Shown piece after piece: positions 46,794-56,360 of a DNA stretch of 64,000 nucleotides (the first letter of the stretch is position 1; every line of letters starts with the position of its first letter). Source of the DNA: Astrocystis sublimbata (Eukaryota; Ascomycota; Sordariomycetes; Xylariales; Xylariaceae); the NCBI GenBank assembly GCA_022453515.1, contig JAJNNY010000021.1, forward strand, positions 248,001-312,000, read 5' to 3'. Position numbers and translations under genes: made by a program. Below the pieces are notes generated by a model. It searched no databases. It was not told where the DNA came from and worked only from the letters and a program-made list of their open reading frames with translations.

Positions 46794-47141
46794 ATGTGCG
46801 CATAGGCTTTGCTTTGTCGCACCCACCACTGCTCACGCCCCCGTTTCCCACGATCTAGATACCTGATACCTGATATCTCATATCCATTTGCGCTTATTCG
46901 CCCACCATTGCCAACTAGTAGTACCCTCACTCTCGATAACTTCCCGACTGTTTTAGTTGTCCCTCTGCGTCGCTGCAAGCGGATGAGTGCGCTCCGACGC
47001 CGACAGAGTCCGCGCGGACTACAGCTGCGATAACCAGCGCTTCAGATCCTGCCAAAGTGACCGAATGCGCCGTCTACCCATCGCATCTCACGCCGAGAGT
47101 ATTTAAGCCCCTCCCCACGGGAGGCGCTACGGGTATCTTCG

Positions 47142-50100
47142 ATGAGTGCTCGCCAGCGCACTTCTGCCGACGCTGCAACCACCGATGTCCCTGGCCGATA
47201 TGGAGACGGAGCACGCGAGGGCTATGGGGATGCGGCGAGCGGGAGGCATAGGTCAATCTGGGACTTCGATAAGATGGAGCACGACGACCAGGCCAGTAAC
47301 ACCGGCAAAGGTTCGCACGGCCTCCTACACCAATCCCGCATCCAACTCGATCGTGGTTTGATACGCGCGAGGAAGTGGCAGACGAGGGTCGGCGAATCTG
47401 GCGGGCACTACTATCAGAAGTGGATTGTCGAGGGCCTGCTACGCCAAAAGCCTCTCCCCCCGAGTCAAGACGGGCGACACATACCCCTCGATGCCGGCGC
47501 GGTTCGGAGGGAACCTCTCTTGGACGAGCGGAGCGGCAAGCACTACAAGTCCAACACTATCCGCTCCAACCGCTATAGTCTCGTCTCATTCCTACCCAAG
47601 CAGCTGATATTCCAATTCGGAAGGCTTGCCAATTTCTATTTTTTGGTCATAGGAATTCTCCAACAAGTCCCGGGCTGGAGTCCCACTGGAAAGTTCACCA
47701 CAATCGCCCCCTTGGCTGCATTTGTTGCCCTCACCATGGCCAAGGAAGGATGGGACGATTACCGACGATATCTGTTGGACAGGGAAGACAACCAGGCCCT
47801 CATTGCCGTTCTCGCACCGAGTGGAATCCCCGGCGAACCCTCGACCACCAAAGGCCGAAACCTCTTCGGTCGCAAGACTGACAAGAAAAAGCGAACAGAG
47901 GAAGAGTCGGACATAGCGACGGGTGGGTACAAATCAGAGACGGACCGCGAAGCAGGATGGATGCGCATCAAGTGGCAGGACGTGAGGGTAGGCGACATCA
48001 TTCGATTAGAGAGGAATGACAGGGTCCCAGCCGACATAGTCCTGCTTCATGCGACTGGACCCAACAATGTGGCCTACATCGATACCATGGCACTCGATGG
48101 CGAGACGAACCTCAAAAGCAAGCAGCCCTCCACCCTGCTCGCAAATCGATGTGATACGATAGCGAAGCTGGAGAAATGTGCCGGGGAGCTCGTTTGCGAA
48201 GATCCAAACGCCAACCTCTATTACTTTGAGGGCCGCATCACAGTTGAAGGGGAAACGGCGCCCTTGACCATAAACGAGGTCGTCTTCCGGGGCTCCACCA
48301 TACGAAACACCAGCGAGACCATCGGCGTCGTCGTCAACACAGGCGAGGAATGCAAAATCCGCATGAACGGAAACCAATACGTGCATACCAAATCCCCGCG
48401 CATCAACAGGTTTACCAACCGCATCGTTGTGGCACTCGTGGTTATCTTGCTTGCCATTACGGCAGGCATTAGTGGAGGATATGTTCTCTGGCAGCGAGAG
48501 TATGAGAGGAACAACCCCTACCTGTCTCTGGCACCCGTGGGTGCTGCCCCCCTCATTGTTGGAACCATCATTCTCATCAACGGCCTGATTCCGCTATCTC
48601 TGTACATTGTCATCGAATTTGTCAAGGTTTTCCAAGCCTACTTCATGAATGATATCGAGATGTATGATGCTGCAACCGACACTCCTATTTCCATCAACAC
48701 CAACACCATTCTTGAGGACTTGGGCCAAGTGAGCTACATATTTTCCGACAAAACCGGCACGCTTACCGAAAACAACATGCAATTCAGGAAACTTACGGTC
48801 GGCGGCACGAGTTGGCTTCATACCATGAACATGAGTCAAGCCGACTTGGAAAGAGCGCTGCACCAAAATCAAGACGAGTCTGTTCCCAAGACTCCTGATA
48901 CCATGGGAAAGTCCAGCGATGGTTTTGATAGTTCCGCGAAGACACACCTTGACACCGCCACCGAGACCCCTTCAGCTCCACGCTCTGGATCAGCGACCGA
49001 TTCTATGTTAAACTATATGCAACAATCTCCACATACGCCATTCTCTAAGCAAGCCCGCCAGTTCTTACTATGCATCGCTCTCTGTCACACGTGTCTTCCA
49101 GAGACCTCCAAGGACGGCAAGATCACATTTCAGGCCGCGTCTCCTGACGAGGTTGCTCTTATACAAGCGGCTCAAGATCTGGGCTACCTGCTTATTGACC
49201 GTCCGGCCCAATCCATCAAACTCCAACTACCCGATCCTTCTGGGCAAGTTGTTCAAGAAAGTTACGAGGTCTTGAAGGTAGTCGAGTTCAGCAGCAGCCG
49301 AAAGCGAATGTCAATCGTGGTACGAATGCCAGATGGGCGGATCTGCGTAATCTGTAAGGGTGCCGACAATGTCATCATGAATCGTCTCAGATTATCCGAT
49401 CTCGCAACAGAAACCGCGGGCGAAGTTGATCGAAAAGCTCGCCAGCGCCACAGCATGGAAGCCGAGAGCTACATGCGTCGTAAAAGTATGGCTTCGCCTG
49501 CCTCCCCTCGGGCGAGCTATGGACAGCGTTCAGGCTACTTCCGGCGCCACAGTGTACGGGAATCAAAAGATCTCAGGAGGCTGAGTAGGGCAAGCAGGCA
49601 AGTGGATGACGAAGCGCGCAGTCTGCGTAGTGAGCCCACTGACCTCTCGGATGAACCTGATGAAAGTGGTGATGGTGACGGTGTTATTGACGAGTCAATT
49701 GCCGCGGATGAGACTAAAGTCTTCCAGAAGTGTTTCCAACACATTGATCAGTATGCTACTGAGGGTCTGCGTGTTCTCCTCTATGGCTACAGGTACCTGA
49801 GCGATCGAGAATACGAAGACTGGACCGCCGCTTTCAATGACGCGACCACTAGTCTCGTGGACAGGCAAAAACGCATCGAGGAGGCTGCTGAATCGATCGA
49901 AAAGGACTTTGAGCTTGCCGGTGGGAGTGCGATCGAGGACAAGCTGCAAGTGGGAGTTCCCGAGACCATCGACAAACTGCGTCGGGCAAATATCAAGATA
50001 TGGATGTTAACTGGCGACAAAAGAGAAACCGCTATCAACATCGCTCGCTCCGCGAACTTGGCGAGATCCTTTTCGGAAATCTACATGCTCGACGCAACAG

Positions 50101-51619
50101 CCGATGACCCACAGGCAACGATGATCAGCATATTTGCTGACATCGAGCGAGGCTTGGTCTCGCACACAGTTCTTGTCATCGACGGTCACACTCTGAGTCT
50201 TGTCGAGGACAGTGAACATTTAAGCGCTATGTTTTTTGACCTTGCTGTTCGCATCGACTCTGTTATCTGTTGTCGTGCTGCGCCCAGTCAAAAAGCAAAC
50301 CTCGTCAAAGGTATCCGGGACACGAATTCGTCTCGCATCACCCTGGCAATTGGCGACGGAGCCAACGATATTGCCATGATCCAGGCCGCTCACGTGGGGA
50401 TTGGTATATCCGGCCGGGAGGGTCTTCAGGCTGCTCGCGTCGCAGATTATGCTATCGCACAGTTTAGATTTTTGCAGCGGCTCCTCCTGGTTCATGGCCA
50501 TTGGTTATATGTGAGTGCCGTCTTTCGCATGTTTCAGAACGCTTGCTTACGCCCACCGCAGTTAAGGACTAGTAAATACATTCTCTGTACATTTTGGAAA
50601 GAATGGGTTTTCTATATTATCCAAGCCCAGTACCAACGGTTTAACGGCTACAGCGGAACGTCTCTCTACCAGTCATGGAGTCTTACAGCTTAGTAAGTTC
50701 AGTGAACCTTTCTTATCATCTAACGTCAAGATATCGAGAGAGGCAGTATTCCAGCGGGTATATCATGCGCCTGGAAATTTGATGTGCTGTTCTTACTCTA
50801 ATTGGATGTTGCTGACTAGTATAGTAACGCCGCCTTCACCTCTTTGCCTATCTTCTTCTTAGGTCTGTGCGAGCAGGATCTATCACCCGAAACGCTACTT
50901 GCAGTCCCTGAATTGTACACCTTCGGCCAAAGGGACGAAGGCATTAATCTTAAGAAATGCATTGCCTGGCTGTTTACGGGTACTGTGGATACGATCACTG
51001 TGTTTGTTATTCTGTGGGCTGAGTTTACCTACAACTTTACCGGGTTTTCCGATCGGAGCGGATTCCTTGACCCAGGACACGACAACGCGCTCTACCCTAT
51101 GGGTTCCCTCGCCTTGACAATTGTCATTATACTTATCAATGTCAAGATTCTGTGAGTGTCATCATTCCATTATTTTACTATTTACCTACTGTTAACTAAC
51201 GTGGACCGTGTCACAGTATCTTTGAGCTGCACAACAAAACGTGGATACCCCTGACTGCCTTCACTCTATCAATATCGCTCTGGTTCTTCTTCCTCCTCAT
51301 CATCGACGACTTACCTATCAAGTACTCCGAGGGCGAGAACTACCGCACCTTCCACGCATTCACGAAAGGGTTCGGCAACAGCCTGAGTTGGTGGGCTGTC
51401 GCCATTGTCGGGATCCTGATAGTGCTGGGCGCCAACTTGGCTTCCACCGCGTTGCAGCGAGTCTTCTTCCCCACCGATAGAAACCTGTGGCAGGAGCTTG
51501 AGAAAAGAGGCGAGGTGGACAAGTATTTGACAGAGTATAACGTCGAGGAAGCTCCGGCGGAAGCTCGCCCTTCCGTGTCGGGCAGTCAGCGTAACGACCA
51601 GCCGCGTGAAGGAACATGA
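47142..51619 (+). CDS. DNF3: P4-type ATPase, phospholipid flippase (Dnf3-like)
   Basis: Exons 47142-50510, 50562-50692, 50825-51151 and 51217-51619 encode 1409 residues. P4-ATPases move phospholipids from the outer or luminal to the cytosolic leaflet of Golgi, endosomal or plasma membranes. Seen: the first membrane pair at RLANFYFLVIGILQQVPGW, the actuator motif ALDGETNLK with E321, the phosphorylation motif SDKTGTLTENNMQFRK with D536, the nucleotide-binding domain with QAASPDEVALIQAAQDLGY and KGADNVIMNRL, the hinge GDGANDIAMIQAAHVGIGI with D1072, and the final six helices spread over exons 2-4. The segment FRKLTVGGTSWLH after the phosphorylation site favours the Dnf3 branch over Dnf1/2 or Drs2. 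A polar Ser/Arg/Asp-rich insert at about residues 765-855 is a likely regulatory region. Acceptor TATAG at 50824 was chosen by frame and by match to YNAAFTSLP. Confidence 0.9.
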
Positions 51620-52326
51620 GGAGGAACACGCTGTACATGACGTTCAAGCAAGTGATTCGATACATTCAAATACCCTGTAGAGTATTAGAGAACTGTGCCC
51701 TCGACTCTGAAGGGACGTAAATACATAGTACATATTTTCTTGCATCTTGTGGGCACGTCCAATGATTTTGGTGGATGTTTCCGCTGTGAGTGAGAGTGAG
51801 AGTGAGATCCGCTGCGTTGCAATTATCTTCATCGCCCCAAACTGTGCTAAGTGTTGGATGTATTCATCTTGATTTGTTCCATTCTCACGGGGTTTGGTAA
51901 TGGTACAATATCTCTTTATGTTGGGCGCTATTGTGAATCTTGTCTAGGTTAGCTGGTAGCTCGGCACACACGTCGTCGTTAGATTTAGTAGCAATAAACC
52001 GTACAAGCCTCTTTTTGGTAAGTTTGCGGGGGTTCGGAGATACGATCAGGTTGATGAGCTGGGCTGGCTTTCGCACACGCTTGTTGGGGGTTTGACGCAT
52101 GACTTAATCAATTGATGTATTTTAGCTATGAGGTGCTGCGATTTCAACTATATCAATATGAATCTTAAGGCTGTCGCATATGTATTCTTTTCTAAGTAGT
52201 TAAAACGAGATTTGCCCCTTTTCAGAGTGACGTCTTGCTACACTTGAGATGGCCGAACATACATCGCTTGTTATGCGCTCCCGAGGTATACTCTGTTGTA
52301 GACGACGCTACACGACATACATATAG

Positions 52327-52354
52327 GTAGTCTTCCTTTAGTAGTCTTCCTTTA
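52327..52354. repeat. 14-bp direct repeat
   Basis: Two exact tandem copies of GTAGTCTTCCTTTA followed by a partial third (GTA). Confidence 0.9.
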
Positions 52355-52563
52355 GTAATGTTTTTGTATAATGCCACACTGGCATCAGTACAAACCGCTT
52401 CCTGCCTGCGGATAAGTATCTAAAGCACGAAGCTTACACCAATCCAACCTTTGGGCTCCTATATAGCCCGCTGCAGCCTGCCGATGGCCGGATGGGCTTG
52501 ACCTAGCGACGCAACGTACCTACCTATCAGCGAGCAGTATCTTTATCTATAGCGTTAGGTGCC

Positions 52564-52603
52564 GAGGGTTCGATTCCCTCAATGATTGAGTTATTAATTT
52601 TTT
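52564..52603 (+). other. tRNA T-arm-like B-box followed by T6; possible Pol III fossil
   Basis: GAGGG-TTCGATT-CCCTC at 52564-52580 forms a perfect 5-bp T-arm with a consensus B-box (GGTTCGATTCC), and six T follow at 52598-52603, as in a Pol III terminator. A matching 5' acceptor strand and anticodon arm were not found upstream, so a working tRNA is not supported. A degraded tRNA, a tRNA-derived short repeat or chance are the options. Confidence 0.25.
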
Positions 52604-52719
52604 CTCTAATTACAGGTTATGCTACAACACACGCCTTTCCCATATCCAATGAATGCTGCCCTTCCATGTGTGAAAATGCCCATCACCCGCACACCCGCAC
52701 GCCCCTATAACCACGACGC

Positions 52720-53555
52720 TTACTCTTTCACCCTAGCAAGCGAGTTCCGACTAGATCGTAAAGGGCTGGAGCGCAATGGACTCGACCGTAGAGGTAGACG
52801 GGTGACCATCATTGTGCCCTCTCGCTTTGGAAGCAAGGGCAGCGGGCCCTCGACTTTCGGTTTCTGCCACTCTTCTTCGCAAAACCGCCCACATTCGTGC
52901 CGCGAAAAGAACGAACGGATGCCATCAGGGCCAAGATCCGCCGGTCCGTATGATTGAGATTCTGACATGATGACCGGGTCAGAGAGGATGCTGCGAGGCT
53001 GGTCAGCTTTGCTGGTTCGCAGGACATAGACAGATATAAGACTGCCGCCGCCACTCACTATACATCCTGGTTCTGGTCGTACCCTCCTTGTATGTCGCAT
53101 AGAAGAAGCTCGCCGCCAGAATTATCATATGAGAAATGGCTCAGGGCCTGCATGGCCTCGCTCCACACGCCGCCCGTGACGGGGGCCCAGCCGGTGTTGC
53201 TGTTGAACTTCTCAAAGTTGTCGATCATGGGCTCGACGAGGGCCTTGGCGCCGCTGAACTTGAAGGTCCAAATCTGCGGCGTGTTGAGCAGCACTTTTTT
53301 GTTGATGATGCAGGCCGTGTTCCATTCATCAATCACCTTCTGCGTCAACTTGATGATGTTCATCTCTTCTTCGAAGTAGCGCTCTTCGTATACGGAACCT
53401 GTCTTGAATTCCTTGGCGACGCACGGCTGGCCCGCGATCGGGCCGCCGCTGTACTTGCCCGCGTACACATTCTTAAAGGTGCCTGAGGCGAGAAGCCGGC
53501 CTTTGAAGACGTCGGCCGAGGAGGCTTTGTTGGCTCGCGAGCTGGTCATGGTCAT
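52720..53555 (-). CDS. Small stand-alone alpha-kinase (eEF2K/MHCK family)
   Basis: Exons in gene order 53555-53059 and 52990-52720 give 255 residues, essentially a bare alpha-kinase domain. This atypical Ser/Thr kinase class includes myosin heavy chain kinase and eEF2 kinase. Seen: FKNVYAGKYSGG for the first strands, CVAKEFKTGSVYEERYFEEE with the ATP-contacting Lys near residue 48, the hinge/substrate region, LLLCDIQGGYDQ with the catalytic-site Asp, and across the intron SDPVIMSESQSYGPADLGPDGI followed by SRHECGRFC, whose His and two Cys fit the zinc site of the fold. The tail contains tandem PLRSS units (two and a partial third). The splice (donor GTGAGT, acceptor CTCGCAG) restores the family sequence exactly. 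No calmodulin, WD40 or other module is attached, so targeting must come from partners. Confidence 0.87.
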
Positions 53556-54384
53556 GGTGAGGGCATAGAGGCTTCTCTGGGAAGAAGGTGGTCTAGGTCA
53601 GGGACCGGGCGGTTTGGGAATGACTTCATATGGCGGCCCAATGTAAGTAGGTCGGTACGCAGCCTGCCTACCTAATCAGAGTTGTCAGCCAGAGTGGAGA
53701 TAGATAGACAAGAGGCGATTGTGGCAAGGACGACTGGGATGCTAATGTTTTGCATGACGAGCGTGGGTATTGGATAGATAATGCACTGATCCGCGGTGGT
53801 TTGTTTACGATGGCGACCCCTTGTACCCTGTTGCATGCGCAAGGTTAACTGGGCGACGGAGAGCTGAAACGGAGTCTGCTGTGACTGTGACCTCACAGCT
53901 GGCGGGGCGACAGCACTTCTCGTGACTTTGAAGTTGCAAACCTTGGCCAAATTTCTGAAAATGGTGAAAATGACTATCATTTTCTATCCTTTTTGAAATT
54001 CCTTAAACTAAATCAGCGGACAAGTGCCTGTTTATCACAATACGCAATGGTGCACAACGACTCATATGTGTCTGGAAACCCGCATTGGAGCAATGCAACC
54101 CCAGCTCGTTGGTAGCGACCATCCATGATGCGTTGCGTCAAAATGGTATTTACAAACAGAACGACACTTGGTCGGGTGCCTGGCGGACTAAAGCTCAAAA
54201 TGAAGAGAAACAATAGCGATTGTCTACAATGCACTGCTTAATTGTTTCGTTATTGTCCAATTGACGTATTAGGGGATGATCTGCTTTCCTTGCAACATTA
54301 ACCCATCTTGTTGAGAACCTGTCGCTCTTGAAACCAAGCGGCGGCGAAGTCATTGACAAATTCATTTATTCTATATGAAGACGG
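53556..54384. other. Intergenic upstream of alpha-kinase
   Basis: Contains the alpha-kinase promoter (next to 53556) and the 3' flank of the cyclodeaminase-family gene. The minus-strand frames at 53672-53980 and 54013-54234 have no domain. Confidence 0.5.
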
Positions 54385-55503
54385 TTAAAAGCCAGAAACA
54401 GCAGTCCCTAGATTGCGTTCCCGCGCAAAGCCTAGGATGGCGTTACTAGCAGCAAGGTCGACCAAACCAACGCCAACACTCTTATACACCACCAACCCGT
54501 CTCTCAGCCAGGTTCCGTATGTCTCATCTTCCCCGGCATCTGCTTGCAGTGAATGGATGACGTCTCCGACCTCGACCATGTGTTTCGATAACATCTTACT
54601 TTGGGCAGCTTCCCCAGAATGATGCCCTACCCCTTCTTTGTCGTCAACAAGAATTGAAGATTTGGATATGCCCGAGCTTTCCGGTAAATCTGAACGCGAG
54701 TTCAACGCGGCATAATCAACTAGCTGAGGATCCAACTCGATCATATCCGGTTGCCAAGATCCGACGGCGGATATGTAAGGTTGTCGCTCCCTCCCCGTGA
54801 GATCCAGGTGGCTCATGGGAAACAGCGGCTCCTTGGCGCCGGTTGTACAGAATATGGCATCAGCAGCTGCAAGGCACTCCTTCAGCTCATCTGGATAATC
54901 TGAGCGTGACGGGTCGATATGTCGCATAGAGGCTTTGGACTTCCACCTGGTATCGTTCTCTTCTTCCACCGTCGCGATAAGCTGTTCTGCCCGCGATGCA
55001 GTCCTGTTGACAATGATAATGTGACTAATCTCATCGCCCCGGAGTGCTAACATGAGACGCAGGTGCCAAAGGGCTTGTTTGCCGGCTCCGAAGACGACAA
55101 CATTGTCTGTGCGGCGGCGCCACAGAAACGGGATCATTGCGCACATGGAAGTTCGATAGCCGGTGATCTCTTCGGCGTTCAGGATGCCCTTCGGCATACC
55201 GTCCGAATCACATACTGCAATCATGCCATGCAGCCCACTGGCGGCGGCGGCAGAAGCCGGCGCTGGCTGGACGATGATCTTGGCGCCGACGGCCTCGGAG
55301 GAAGTAAACGGTCGGAAGAGGCACTTCTGCCCCTCGGGTCGGTTGATTATCCCCGGCGAGGGCTGATGTTTGCGCTCACCTTTGGCTGAGTAGTCACTAA
55401 GACACTTTTGGATTATATCCTTGAAAGTGAGTATTTCCTCTTTGGTGAGATTGATGAGGATGTCGTGGGTGGCGGAATCACCGAGTACTATCAAGTTGCC
55501 CAT
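54385..55503 (-). CDS. Ornithine cyclodeaminase / mu-crystallin family protein
   Basis: A single exon of 372 residues from MGNLIVLGDSATHD; a further in-frame start at 55539 would add 12 residues. The family comprises NAD(P)-dependent enzymes: ornithine cyclodeaminase, L-alanine dehydrogenase (archaeal), ketimine reductase/mu-crystallin and amino-acid-forming enzymes in secondary pathways. Seen: VGAKIIVQPAP with K75, the substrate-side signature GILNAEEITGYRTSMCAM with R117, the Rossmann motif VVVFGAGKQALWHL at about 135-148, a variable insert, and a C-terminal GVGLVDLAASNAILGFARER that fits the family's closing helix. Substrate cannot be called: the Asp typical of true ornithine cyclodeaminases was not located. 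It is followed (upstream on this strand) by a 14-TM exporter gene on the same strand. Confidence 0.83.
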   Translation of the reverse strand: MGNLIVLGDSATHDILINLTKEEILTFKDIIQKCLSDYSAKGERKHQPSPGIINRPEGQKCLFRPFTSSEAVGAKIIVQPAPASAAAASGLHGMIAVCDSDGMPKGILNAEEITGYRTSMCAMIPFLWRRRTDNVVVFGAGKQALWHLRLMLALRGDEISHIIIVNRTASRAEQLIATVEEENDTRWKSKASMRHIDPSRSDYPDELKECLAAADAIFCTTGAKEPLFPMSHLDLTGRERQPYISAVGSWQPDMIELDPQLVDYAALNSRSDLPESSGISKSSILVDDKEGVGHHSGEAAQSKMLSKHMVEVGDVIHSLQADAGEDETYGTWLRDGLVVYKSVGVGLVDLAASNAILGFARERNLGTAVSGF

Positions 55504-56360
55504 GTTGTTCCTCGCGCAGCCTTTTACTAAGCATAACAAGACAAGCTTTCGGCGTTTACTTGGATTTAACCTGCTATAGATAATATGGGTGTCTCCGACG
55601 TTGCCGTGTTAAATGGAATGACCTAATTGCAGTTCATAGTCTAGATACCCCGCAACCCCTCAGTATCCATACTTAAAGCAAGGATACTTCACCCCACAAG
55701 TGTCCAACATAGACGTGGAGGGTCATGGTGCATTACAGCCAACGCTTTACAGCTAGCTAGATACCGAGTCACTTATACAGCAGGCGACCAACATGAACAT
55801 CACAGCTCCAACGACGTGAGTTTAGGTACTGGGGTGAGGTGGGCTACACTTATTCCTGTATTGGCCTGCATGTTGGTAGAATATAGCAATTACTGCATTA
55901 AAGACAATAAATAACCCCACGCTCCACTAGCTCCCTCCATCGCACCTGAGTATCCACGATCACTCAGAAATTGTAGAATATACAGCGTATATATGTGCAT
56001 ATAGCACTATGTTCGCGAGGAGGTTTTGCTAGAAGTGCCAAGTTCACCGGGCGAGTAGAAAGTTATCGCAAGTGTTCTGGCAGGGTTCACGTCGGCGCGA
56101 GTCTCACGCATGAGATAGGGGTACGCCCTAACCATAATGGTGGTTGTTAGCGCTAGCGGCACTGTTGGTCGGGCGCATTTTACTCCTCTCTGCCACTGTA
56201 AGGGGGCGGCCAGGGCAAGCGAAGTCAGAATGACCGAATGTGATGTAGTCTTTGTTGGCCCATGATCACTAATGCGGCATCTCAACGCCCGCTACTTGCT
56301 GTCGTTTCTTTGCGTGTGGTATTGTCGGGTTGTTATTGCTTGTCCCCTAGACTCTGTCGC
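55504..56360. other. Intergenic between same-strand genes
   Basis: Holds the promoter of the cyclodeaminase-family gene and the 3' end of the DHA2 transporter gene. A minus-strand frame at 56007-56285 has no recognisable domain. Confidence 0.5.

Larger units (their letters stand above)
34707..47141. other. About 12.4 kb without recognisable genes
   Basis: The stretch from the homeobox start to the flippase start, which are divergently transcribed. It contains a purine-rich tract near 35150-35360, a 15-G run at 37176-37190, many short TACCTAGGTA-type motifs, a TAA microsatellite at 42844-42860, an A+T-rich part around 42050-43100, and an AGCCCGCC tandem repeat at 46763-46793. Frames up to 210 codons occur (for example 37034-37666, +), all with odd composition and no domain. 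Long 5' regions are common upstream of fungal developmental regulators; non-coding transcripts or unrecognised small genes cannot be excluded. Confidence 0.5.
51620..52719. other. Intergenic with a short direct repeat and a Pol III-like signal
   Basis: Lies between the 3' ends of the flippase (+) and the alpha-kinase (-). It holds a GAGTGA-type run at about 51787-51806, two copies of a 14-mer at 52327-52354, and the B-box-like element at 52564-52603 described separately. No gene recognised. Confidence 0.5.
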
